Part shown: in pieces, positions 6,685-13,282 of the stretch
Position numbering within the stretch: position 1 is the first letter of the stretch
How the letters are laid out: each line of letters begins with the position of its first letter
Position numbers and translations under genes: made by a program
The notes under the pieces: model-generated
Told to the model about the DNA's origin: nothing
The model's database searches: none
Seen by the model: only the letters and a program-made list of their open reading frames with translations
Source: an uncultured bacterium
GTDB taxonomy: Bacteria > Patescibacteriota > Patescibacteriia > UBA1558 > GWA2-36-10
Length of the DNA: 13,282 bases
Direction of reading: 5' to 3'
Assembly (NCBI GenBank): GCA_903876815.1
Contig: CAIRBL010000079.1
Location: 1 to 13,282, forward strand

Positions 6685-8544
6685 CTATTGCGCAAAAAGT
6701 TCCAAAATTAAATTATGTTTGTTTTTAGCTTCTTCTGAATTAGGAAAAGCTTGTATATTTTTCTCCAAAGCAAAAATAGCTTTAGTCTTAAAATCTTCTT
6801 TCTGCTCAGGGTGCAATAAAGATAGCTGATAATAAACACTAGCCAAATTATAAACCACATCCGGTCGTAGATCCTGTGTAAGCCTAGGCAAAATATTAGT
6901 ATAAAAATCTAAAGCTTGTAATAAATAATCCTCATCTGAACTTAAGGCACCTAAACGTAAAGCGGTATTAGCAGTCAAATAGTGAGATTTGGCATCCAAG
7001 AGGTGTTTTTGGCTATTTTGTTGGCTATAATACAATAAAGTTCTTAAACCCAAAATTTGCTCTTCTAGGGGCCAATTTAGCTCAGTTAAACTCTGAGCCA
7101 TAGTCAAACTAAGGTCAGTTCTGTAATTTGGAGCTAAGCTATCAACTTTTCTGACTTTTTCCGACCATTCAGACAAAGTAAAATTTTTATCTTGACTTAA
7201 ATAAATTTCCTTTAAAAGCATATTGCCCTTTACTTGTGGCCAAAAAATAAAGCAAGCCACAATCAAAGACAGACATAATCCCAAACAAAATAAAATAACT
7301 GATTTTTTTTGTAAGTCCTTTGTAGAATTTTTATGCTCGCTACTCAAAAAATAAATCAAAGCTAAATAGATAAAATACAAAGGGTATGAAGCGATGGTGT
7401 CGAAATTAAAAACTAAAAAAATTAAATTAGCTAATAAACCGCCAAATAATAAACAGCTAAACTGCATTCCATATTTTTGTTGTATTTTTTTAAAATATAT
7501 AAAAGGCCAAATTAAAAATAGTGCATAAAATCCAAAGCCCAACAAACCACCTTCTACCAAATAATCCAAATATTGATTATGTGCCTTATCAAACCACATG
7601 GGAGTACCTTGGCCTTTGTATATTTTAGTGTCTAAATATTTATTAAAAACCAGTTGAAAATTATTTTTGCCCCAACCAAAAATTGGTTTTTCCATAAAAC
7701 CATGCCAAGCCGCCTGCCAAGCCACTAACCTAGTTTCAGTAGTAGTGTCTTGAAAAGAATAATGAGTAAAACGTTGACTTAAAAATTGGCCAGCAACTAA
7801 AATACAAAATAAAAATAAAAAAGCTGTCAGTAATGCTTTTTTGTGTGATGTCCGCCAAATTTTGATAATATACACACCAAATAATAAAACCAAAACTATA
7901 ACCATAGCTACAAAAGCTCCACGAGATTGAGTAAACAAAATAACTGGAATAATCAAAATAGCTAAAGCTAAATAAAAAAACTTAAATTTTTGATCAAAAT
8001 AAACTAAAAATAAAACAAGGAAAAAAGATAATACTAGATAATGCGCTAAAAAATTAGCGTTGCCTATCAAAGCATAAACACGAGATGCGTCTTTATCTGC
8101 AAAAAAAACCCAAGAAAAACGCTGACCAAAAGCCCATAATAAACTTACAGATAAAACCAAGGCGTGCGTGCGTAAAAATTTTAACCAAATTTCTTTGCTG
8201 TCTAAAAAAAATATTAAAGCTAAAAAAAATGGTAAATAAAAAATAAAGTAGATCAAACCATCAAAACGCTGCCAATCACCAAAAAAACTTCTCTCAAAAT
8301 CTAAACTCAAAACGCAAAGAGCAGTTGTAACGATAAAAAAAATGCTCACAACTTGCACCAAACCATTTTTCCAGACAGCTGACTTTTGATTTAAATAAAC
8401 AAATAAAAAAGGCAAAAGAAGCAAAATTAATGCTGCAAAGTAAAAATATTTTATACTGGTGTAAGGCTGATAAAAATGTAAATCCAAAACCAAAGGCGTA
8501 AATAAAAACAACAGCAAAAAATTTTGTGGAATTTTTTTGAACAT
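6685..8544 (-). CDS. Wzy_C / O-antigen ligase superfamily membrane protein with C-terminal helical-repeat (TPR-like) tail, downstream paralogue
   Basis: Polytopic membrane enzyme of the superfamily that includes O-antigen ligase WaaL, polymerase Wzy and pilin O-oligosaccharyltransferase PglL/PilO; these move or polymerise lipid-linked glycans outside the membrane. The 619 residues have about ten or more hydrophobic segments to about residue 440. Family marks are FERSFFGDWQRFDG at 83-96, TQSRGA at 205-210, the large outer loop with TTTETRLVAWQAAW at 267-280 and KPIFGWG at 286-292, and DKAHNQYL with the conserved His322. Residues 440-619 are soluble and helical with TPR-like character (PDVVYNLASVYYQL; IFALEKNIQAFPNSEEA). 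Its start codon overlaps the stop of the upstream paralogue by 1 nt (TAATG), so it is translationally coupled. Ligase, polymerase or protein glycosyltransferase activity cannot be decided from sequence. It ends in TAG before a terminator. Confidence 0.85.
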   Translation of the reverse strand: MFKKIPQNFLLLFLFTPLVLDLHFYQPYTSIKYFYFAALILLLLPFLFVYLNQKSAVWKNGLVQVVSIFFIVTTALCVLSLDFERSFFGDWQRFDGLIYFIFYLPFFLALIFFLDSKEIWLKFLRTHALVLSVSLLWAFGQRFSWVFFADKDASRVYALIGNANFLAHYLVLSFFLVLFLVYFDQKFKFFYLALAILIIPVILFTQSRGAFVAMVIVLVLLFGVYIIKIWRTSHKKALLTAFLFLFCILVAGQFLSQRFTHYSFQDTTTETRLVAWQAAWHGFMEKPIFGWGKNNFQLVFNKYLDTKIYKGQGTPMWFDKAHNQYLDYLVEGGLLGFGFYALFLIWPFIYFKKIQQKYGMQFSCLLFGGLLANLIFLVFNFDTIASYPLYFIYLALIYFLSSEHKNSTKDLQKKSVILFCLGLCLSLIVACFIFWPQVKGNMLLKEIYLSQDKNFTLSEWSEKVRKVDSLAPNYRTDLSLTMAQSLTELNWPLEEQILGLRTLLYYSQQNSQKHLLDAKSHYLTANTALRLGALSSDEDYLLQALDFYTNILPRLTQDLRPDVVYNLASVYYQLSLLHPEQKEDFKTKAIFALEKNIQAFPNSEEAKNKHNLILELFAQ

Positions 8545-10697
8545 TATGCTGAAATATTTTTATAATTTTCTAAATAAGTGCTTAGTACTTGAAATATTTT
8601 TGGATCCGCCTCTTTGGCATACTCCATAAAATAATTTAATTGATTCAATTCTTGTTCAGTAAAATCAACTTGACTTTGTTCTTGATTAATATTTTTAATA
8701 ATATTTAAACTGGAAGTAACAGTGACCTCATCACCAGAGACAGCTGAAATTTTAAATAAATTCCAGTGAACACTTTTTGCCCAAGGAGCAAGCTCACTCA
8801 ATTTTTTAGCCACTTGCTGCGCTGCTTCAAAATCTCCTGCCGTCAAATAAGCGTTACTTAAGCTAAAATAAAATTCTGGTTTATTTGGCGCTAAAACTTG
8901 CGCTTTATTTAATAAGTCTAAATTTTTAGTCACAAAACTAGCATCAAAAGGTGCAAAATCATAATAAAAACCAGAAGCGAACAAAGCAAAACGAACATCT
9001 TGAGGATATTTGTTTAATAAATTTTCAAAATATTTTTGAGTTTCCTGAATAAATTTAGCTTTATATCGCGCATCAATGCCCTCTATCTGCGCTATCTGGC
9101 TAGTCATTTGTTGTAAATTTTGCACTTTTTCTTTATCACCCAAAGTAGAAGCATCGTATGATTTTTGCCAAAAATTCAAAACATTATCTAAATCACTTTG
9201 CGCTTGAATATTAGCAAAAGCTTGCAAACTCTTAATCAAATTTTTATTTGCCACCAATGGCTGATAAACAAAAAAGTGGCCAAAAACTAAAAACCCAACA
9301 AAACAGAGCCAACGAAAATTTAATATGATTTGTCTATCTTTAAAACTAAATATTGTTTTCAGCTTGGTAAAAAATTTGTCAAAAAAATAATGCCTAGTGT
9401 CATCCTTGAGACTAAATAAATAAGCTAACAATAAATACAAAATAACATTGGTATTTAAACTATCAAAAATAAATAAATCATGAAATAAAAAACTCAACAA
9501 AAAAGCCGACCAAAAACTAAACATAAACCAATCATGATGTTTTTTATAGTGTTTGGCTAAAATAAAAATCAAATAGACAAAAATACTCAAATACAAAATA
9601 AGGCCCACAAAACCACCGTGAATCAAATGTTGCACTAAAATATTATGCGGTCGATCAAACCAAGTTTCTGAACCAATATCGTGAAAAATTTCTATTGGAA
9701 AATATTGATTAAAAACTACGCTAAAATTTTCTTCCCCCCAACCAAAAATAGGCTTATCTACAACTCCTTGCCAACTATTACGCCAAATCAATAAACGAGA
9801 CTGAGTGGTGGTCTCCGAAAAAGATATTCCAGAGATTTTGCGCAAAATTGGCACCGCTTTAACCCAAGTAGCTTCTTTTTGAATAAACAACAAAGCTACA
9901 AAAACCACCGAAAGTATACTGAGGCCTAAGACTGTAAAATAAATTTTATTTTTTTGCTGTTTTTGTAAAAAAAGATAAAAAATACAAAACAAAAAGATAA
10001 AGACTAACAAACCCAAAAATGCTCCCCGAGTATCAGTGGCCATCAAAGTCCAGACAAACAATAAAATACTAGCCACATAAGCTAAACTCCAGTAACGACG
10101 TGCTCTTTCTTTGACTAATAAATAAAAAGCTACCAAAATATGCAAAAACATATAAGAACCAACATAGGCTGCATTTCCAAAAGTAGCTGCAATTCTATCT
10201 CCTCCAGCAGAAGCTAAGACAAAATCTAAATTTAATTTTTGCCCAACGGCTATCAAGGCCACTAAAAAAGCTGGCACCAAAGCTATTCTAAATACTTGCA
10301 ATAAATTTGTACGCTCATTTTGCAAAAAACCAACTAATACAAAAGAGTACATAGCTAAGTAGAGCCAGTTTACTAAACCATCCATTCTTTCAAAATTACT
10401 CCAAAAACTAAAAGAAAAACTACCATTTAAAATACTGGAAAAAGCTAAGCTCAAAATAAAGATTAAAAAAATACTAAAAGCCTTATTAAAACGTGGTCGA
10501 AATTCTGGATAAGTTATTAATAAAAATAAATAAGCAAAAAACGCAACATCAACAAAAAATCGAAAAAATAAATTACGTGGCACTATATAAGGAAAATAAA
10601 AATTAGTCGCAAAAACTAATGGCGCAAATAAAGCTAAGATAATGCTGATTTTTACCATCGACCAAAGTATTTGTTTGCTAAAAAAATTATCTGACAT
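8544..10697 (-). CDS. Wzy_C / O-antigen ligase superfamily membrane protein with C-terminal TPR-like tail, upstream paralogue
   Basis: 717 residues with the same plan as its downstream neighbour: a polytopic membrane part to about residue 480, then a soluble helical region. Matching marks are NFERMDGLVNW at 101-111, TDTRGAF at 221-227, TTTQSRLLIW at 296-305, KPIFGWGEENF at 315-325, and FDRPHN with conserved His351, with motif spacing almost the same as in the neighbour. The tail (about 490-717) is longer and holds clear TPR-like helices, for example PEFYFSLSNAYLTAGDFEAAQQVA followed by LSELAPWAKSVHWNLF (607-646). The pair probably arose by duplication followed by divergence. Substrates may be lipid-linked glycans made by the divergent cluster at 10770 onwards; acceptor unknown. 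The name O-antigen ligase need not mean LPS, since a Patescibacterium would lack lipid A. No Shine-Dalgarno precedes the ATG; Met14 is a less likely alternative start. Confidence 0.85.
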   Translation of the reverse strand: MSDNFFSKQILWSMVKISIILALFAPLVFATNFYFPYIVPRNLFFRFFVDVAFFAYLFLLITYPEFRPRFNKAFSIFLIFILSLAFSSILNGSFSFSFWSNFERMDGLVNWLYLAMYSFVLVGFLQNERTNLLQVFRIALVPAFLVALIAVGQKLNLDFVLASAGGDRIAATFGNAAYVGSYMFLHILVAFYLLVKERARRYWSLAYVASILLFVWTLMATDTRGAFLGLLVFIFLFCIFYLFLQKQQKNKIYFTVLGLSILSVVFVALLFIQKEATWVKAVPILRKISGISFSETTTQSRLLIWRNSWQGVVDKPIFGWGEENFSVVFNQYFPIEIFHDIGSETWFDRPHNILVQHLIHGGFVGLILYLSIFVYLIFILAKHYKKHHDWFMFSFWSAFLLSFLFHDLFIFDSLNTNVILYLLLAYLFSLKDDTRHYFFDKFFTKLKTIFSFKDRQIILNFRWLCFVGFLVFGHFFVYQPLVANKNLIKSLQAFANIQAQSDLDNVLNFWQKSYDASTLGDKEKVQNLQQMTSQIAQIEGIDARYKAKFIQETQKYFENLLNKYPQDVRFALFASGFYYDFAPFDASFVTKNLDLLNKAQVLAPNKPEFYFSLSNAYLTAGDFEAAQQVAKKLSELAPWAKSVHWNLFKISAVSGDEVTVTSSLNIIKNINQEQSQVDFTEQELNQLNYFMEYAKEADPKIFQVLSTYLENYKNISA

Positions 10698-10722
10698 AAA
10701 TAAATTTAAAAATTAAATGAGT

Positions 10723-10751
10723 TTGACAAAAAGTATTATTTTCATTATAAT
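10723..10751 (+). promoter_or_regulatory. Consensus sigma-70 promoter of the glycan cluster
   Basis: TTGACA at 10723-10728 and TATAAT at 10746-10751 are separated by exactly 17 bp, a perfect match to the housekeeping consensus at both boxes and in spacing. Transcription should begin near 10758, only about 12 nt before the ATG at 10770. That leader is too short and too A/T-rich to hold a Shine-Dalgarno, so translation would be nearly leaderless. Confidence 0.85.
10744..10749 (-). promoter_or_regulatory. Possible divergent -10 box for the Wzy-type gene pair
   Basis: The stretch ATTATAAT at 10744-10751 is its own reverse complement, so the minus strand also offers a perfect TATAAT, overlapping the plus-strand -10 by 4 bp. 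A transcript from it would start near 10737, about 40 nt before the ATG at 10697. No convincing minus-strand -35 is seen at the right distance, so this is weaker than the plus-strand promoter. Confidence 0.35.
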
Positions 10752-10769
10752 ATAAAAATTACACATATT

Positions 10770-12134
10770 ATGAAAAAAATTATTTTAGTCCTTGGAGATA
10801 TTATACTACTTTATTTGAGTTTAGTCATAACTTTAAATTTACGCTACGGAGAATTTAACAAAGAAATACTCAAAGAACACTTTTGGCCATTTAGTATTGT
10901 CTTTACTATTTGGTTGGTAGTTTTTTTTATTAATGGACTCTATGAAATACGTAAAGTCAAAAATGATTACAAATTTTTTGGTCAATTGATCAACAATCTA
11001 ATCATAAATACACTATTAGCTTTTTCTTTTTTCTATTTAATTCTGGGGCGCTTTAGTAGCTTAAAACCACAAACTGTGCTGATTATTTTAATTTTTGTCT
11101 TTGCTTGTCTGTGGATTTTATGGCGTAAATTATTTTTTTATATCATCTCAAGTGCAAAATTATCTAATAATTTAGTCATCATTGGTATTAGTCCAGAATC
11201 TTTATTGTTAGCTGAAGAAATTATCACCAAACCGCAAATGGGATATAGTTTGAAATTATTTTTCAACCCAGACTTTTCTACTATTCCAGAAAAATTTCAA
11301 ATTATTCCTACTAAAAAAGATTTAGTAGATCTAAAAAATGAACTTATCAAACACAAAATAGACACAATTGTTTTGGTAAATAATCCAAAATATAGCCCCG
11401 ATGTAGCTAAACATTTATTTGAAAGCATGGATCTCAACGTAAGCTATTTTAATCTTACTGACTTTTATGAAAAAATTACTGGTAAAATTTTAATCAATTC
11501 TTTGGAAAGAAACTGGTTTTTTGAAAACTTAAGCAAAAAAAATAACCAACTCTTTTTAGTTATCAAACGTTTTTATGATATCTTTTTTGCCAGTCTATTT
11601 GGTTTAATGTCTTTGTTATTTTTACCACTCCTAGCTCTGGCTATAAAACTAGAAAGCAAGGGCCAACTTATTTATAAACAAAAAAGAGTTGGCTTAAATG
11701 GTAAAGAATTTTATGCCTTAAAATTTCGATCCATGAGACAAGACGCCGAAAAAGATGGCGCTCAATGGGCCAAAGAAAAAGATGATAGAGTGACAAAAAT
11801 TGGTAAATTTATTCGCAAAAGCCGTATTGATGAAATTCCTCAATTTTGGAATATTATCAAAGGCGAAATGAGCTTTGTGGGGCCTCGTCCTGAAAGACCA
11901 GAGTTCGTTGAAGAACTAAAAAAAGAAATACCTTTTTTTAATGAAAGACATTTAGTAAAACCTGGACTTACAGGCTGGGCACAAATAAATTTTCCTTATG
12001 GCGCCTCAGTTGCAGACGCTAAAGAAAAACTACAATACGATTTATTTTATATCAAAAATCAAAGCATTGCTTTGGATATTTCTATTATTTTAAAAACTAT
12101 TAATACTATTTTAAATAGAAGTTTAGGAAGATAA
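10770..12134 (+). CDS. Polyprenyl-phosphate sugar-1-phosphate transferase (WbaP/WcaJ-like initiating glycosyltransferase)
   Basis: Membrane enzyme that starts glycan synthesis by moving a sugar-1-phosphate from a nucleotide sugar to undecaprenyl phosphate. The 454 residues have the large two-part form: about four N-terminal helices (5-24, 42-56, 72-92, 102-125), a Rossmann-like CoA_binding_3-type domain (about 133-235) with a degenerate glycine motif (VIIGISPES), a further membrane segment (268-292), and the catalytic Bac_transf domain to the C-terminus. Catalytic-domain marks are KRVGLNGK, KFRSM at 318-322, the Asp-Glu pair D354/E355 in SRIDEIPQFWN, GEMSFVGPRPERPEF at 365-379, and KPGLTGWAQIN at 397-407. 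The sugar (glucose, galactose, GlcNAc or other) cannot be read from this. It is the first gene after a perfect promoter, followed 4 nt later by an epimerase that may supply its substrate. Confidence 0.93.
   Translation: MKKIILVLGDIILLYLSLVITLNLRYGEFNKEILKEHFWPFSIVFTIWLVVFFINGLYEIRKVKNDYKFFGQLINNLIINTLLAFSFFYLILGRFSSLKPQTVLIILIFVFACLWILWRKLFFYIISSAKLSNNLVIIGISPESLLLAEEIITKPQMGYSLKLFFNPDFSTIPEKFQIIPTKKDLVDLKNELIKHKIDTIVLVNNPKYSPDVAKHLFESMDLNVSYFNLTDFYEKITGKILINSLERNWFFENLSKKNNQLFLVIKRFYDIFFASLFGLMSLLFLPLLALAIKLESKGQLIYKQKRVGLNGKEFYALKFRSMRQDAEKDGAQWAKEKDDRVTKIGKFIRKSRIDEIPQFWNIIKGEMSFVGPRPERPEFVEELKKEIPFFNERHLVKPGLTGWAQINFPYGASVADAKEKLQYDLFYIKNQSIALDISIILKTINTILNRSLGR
12125..12130 (+). promoter_or_regulatory. 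Ribosome binding site of the epimerase gene
   Basis: AGGAAG lies 8 nt upstream of the ATG at 12139, inside the last codons of the preceding gene. It is the clearest Shine-Dalgarno in the window, and it supports this start codon and coupled translation of the two genes. Confidence 0.55.
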
Positions 12135-12138
12135 AAAA

Positions 12139-13086
12139 ATGCAAGATACAGTTTTAATAACCGGTGGGGCTGGTTTTATTGGCTCAAATATAGCGCATGA
12201 ATTAGTACGTAGAAATTATCGAGTAAAAATTTTAGATAATCTTAGTACTGGATATTTAAAAAATTTAGAAACTATACTAGATGACATAGAATTTATCGAG
12301 GGAGATATTAATGACACAATTTTATTGGATAAAATATTACCCGGAGTTGATTTTATTTTACACCAAGCAGCCTTACCCTCTGTACCGAGATCAATCAATA
12401 ACCCGCTACAATCTCATCACAACAATATAACTGGAACTCTCAATCTCCTAACGTCAGCAAAAAAAAATAATATAAAAAGAGTAGTAATAGCTTCCTCATC
12501 TTCAATTTATGGCAACAGAGAGGCCGACAAAAAAACAGAAGACCTAAGACCACAGCCATTATCACCGTATGCAGTTACTAAATATGCTTGTGAAGTCTAT
12601 GCGAAAGTTTTTTCTCATATCTACGGTCTAGAAACTGTATGCTTACGCTATTTTAATGTTTTTGGTCCAAAACAAGACCCTAATTCGCCCTATGCTGCTG
12701 TAATACCATTATTTGTTAAAGCTATTCAAAATAATCAACAACCCATAATATTCGGTGATGGTAGCCAAAGTAGAGATTTTACTTTTGTAGCCAACAATGT
12801 TGAGGCAAACATTTTAGCCATGCACTCTACAACAGTTGGGCAAGGAGAGACTATTAACATTGCCTGCGGGCAATCTTATAGCCTGATTGATCTAGTAAAT
12901 AAAATCAATAAAATTCTTCAAAAAAATATAAAACCAAACTTTACAAATAATAGGCCAGGCGACGTACAGAAATCTTTAGCTGACATCTCAAAAGCTAAAA
13001 AAATGCTTAACTACGAACCAATAGAATCATTTGACAATGGCTTAGAAAAGACTGTTCAATGGATAATCAAACAAAATGCTAGATAA
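12139..13086 (+). CDS. NAD-dependent nucleotide-sugar epimerase (extended SDR; UDP-hexose or UDP-HexNAc 4-epimerase, GalE/WbpP-like)
   Basis: Cytoplasmic Rossmann-fold enzyme that probably inverts C4 of a UDP-sugar to feed the glycan cluster. At 315 residues it is full length. Visible marks are the NAD-binding G9-G10-A11-G12-F13-I14-G15, D33 in ILDNLS that should bind the adenosine ribose, the QAALPSVPRS loop at 77-85, SSSSIYG at 119-125 with the catalytic Ser/Thr region, and the catalytic Y144-x-x-x-K148. RYFNVFGPKQDPNSPYAAVIP at 170-190 and DGSQSRDFTFV at 207-217 form the substrate region. The PSVPRS and QDPNSPYAAVIP motifs resemble the WbpP/Gne group acting on N-acetylated sugars more than classic galactose GalE, but related decarboxylases and dehydratases share much of this, so the exact substrate is uncertain. 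It follows the transferase by 4 nt and overlaps the next gene by 11 nt. Confidence 0.9.
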   Translation: MQDTVLITGGAGFIGSNIAHELVRRNYRVKILDNLSTGYLKNLETILDDIEFIEGDINDTILLDKILPGVDFILHQAALPSVPRSINNPLQSHHNNITGTLNLLTSAKKNNIKRVVIASSSSIYGNREADKKTEDLRPQPLSPYAVTKYACEVYAKVFSHIYGLETVCLRYFNVFGPKQDPNSPYAAVIPLFVKAIQNNQQPIIFGDGSQSRDFTFVANNVEANILAMHSTTVGQGETINIACGQSYSLIDLVNKINKILQKNIKPNFTNNRPGDVQKSLADISKAKKMLNYEPIESFDNGLEKTVQWIIKQNAR

Positions 13087-13282
13087 AATCAAAACAAAAT
13101 TATATACTACTTTACGTTGGAGCGAAAAATATACCAAAACTGACATGGTCTACCTTGGCAAAGGCGGTTTTTGGCTAACTATTGGCTACGTTATATCTTT
13201 TTTCTCTTCTTTAATTCTAGCTATAGCTTTCGCAAATTTTGTACCAAAAGAAATTTACGGAACTTACAAATATGTTTTAGCT
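13076..13282 (+). CDS. Wzx-type oligosaccharide flippase, N-terminal 69 codons (cut by window end)
   Basis: Begins with ATG at 13076, overlapping the last 11 nt of the epimerase gene in another frame, and stays open to the window edge. The visible protein starts with a basic cytoplasmic stretch, MLDKIKTKLYTTLRWSEKY, then TKTDMVYLGKGGFWL, a hydrophobic helix IGYVISFFSSLILAIAFA, and FVPKEIYGTYKYVLA. This resembles the start of polysaccharide-biosynthesis (MOP superfamily) flippases, especially versions I recall from Patescibacteria with the KTDM.YL.KG.FWL lead and the LPKE.YG.YKY turn after helix 1. Such proteins move the finished lipid-linked oligosaccharide across the membrane, the step between the transferase here and Wzy-type enzymes. 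Only the first helix is in view, so the family call rests on context and this motif. Confidence 0.75.
   Translation, partial: MLDKIKTKLYTTLRWSEKYTKTDMVYLGKGGFWLTIGYVISFFSSLILAIAFANFVPKEIYGTYKYVLA

Noticed and set aside
6685..10697. Reading the pair as LPS core O-antigen ligases (waaL).
   Set aside because: The family name is only a superfamily label; nothing here indicates LPS synthesis, and the probable host lineage lacks lipid A. The acceptor is left open.
12216..12398. Minus-strand open frame inside the epimerase gene.
   Set aside because: It overlaps the conserved epimerase N-terminal region and looks like a shadow.
1..13282. tRNA, rRNA, CRISPR arrays, insertion sequences or phage genes.
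   Set aside because: I saw no cloverleaf-like or rRNA-like stretch, no regularly spaced repeats and no transposase or phage motifs. Intergenic space is almost nil apart from the two gaps described.

Overview
The window looks like an AT-rich chromosomal segment from an uncultivated bacterium of the Patescibacteria / Candidate Phyla Radiation type. The pointers are compact, closely spaced genes, almost no Shine-Dalgarno sequences before start codons, the style of the type IV pilus PilB/PilC proteins, large Wzy-type membrane enzymes with C-terminal helical repeats, and a flippase N-terminus (LRWSEKY.KTDMVYL.KG.FWL) that I recall from such genomes. The taxonomic call is inference from memory of these families. 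The genetic code looks standard: TAA, TGA and TAG all end genes here.

Region 1 (1-6567, minus strand) is one tightly packed operon. Read in the direction of transcription it is chemoreceptor (5428-6567), cheW (5057-5425), cheA (3493-5064), a receiver protein with a C-terminal zinc ribbon (2837-3496), the pilus extension ATPase pilB (1132-2817), and the pilus platform protein pilC (1126 down to the window edge). Gene junctions are overlaps of 4-8 nt or gaps of 2-19 nt. The likely logic is a minimal chemosensory array (receptor, adaptor, kinase, response regulator) that controls a type IV pilus motor, comparable in idea to Pil-Chp of Pseudomonas but stripped down: the receptor has no extracytoplasmic sensor domain, the kinase has one Hpt domain and no P2, and no cheR or cheB is present in the window. 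pilC carries an in-frame TAG at codon 140, after which the same frame stays open for 235 codons to the window edge. It is therefore either a recent nonsense mutation or a sequence error.

Region 2 (6568-6684) is a 117-bp gap. It holds a perfect 9-bp-stem terminator for the genes to its right and an overlapping extended -10 promoter that probably drives the chemosensory-pilus operon.

Region 3 (6685-10697, minus strand) holds two tandem, translationally coupled paralogues of the Wzy_C / O-antigen ligase superfamily, each with a C-terminal helical-repeat tail. Region 4 (10698-10769) is a divergent promoter region with a perfect consensus sigma-70 promoter for the plus strand. Region 5 (10770-13282, plus strand) is the beginning of a surface-glycan cluster: polyprenyl-phosphate sugar-1-phosphate transferase, NAD-dependent nucleotide-sugar epimerase, and the first 69 codons of a Wzx-type flippase.

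Together, regions 3-5 encode building, flipping and polymerising or transferring a lipid-linked glycan, next to a pilus operon. The Wzy_C superfamily includes pilin O-oligosaccharyltransferases, so a link between glycan and pilus or S-layer decoration is possible but unproven.
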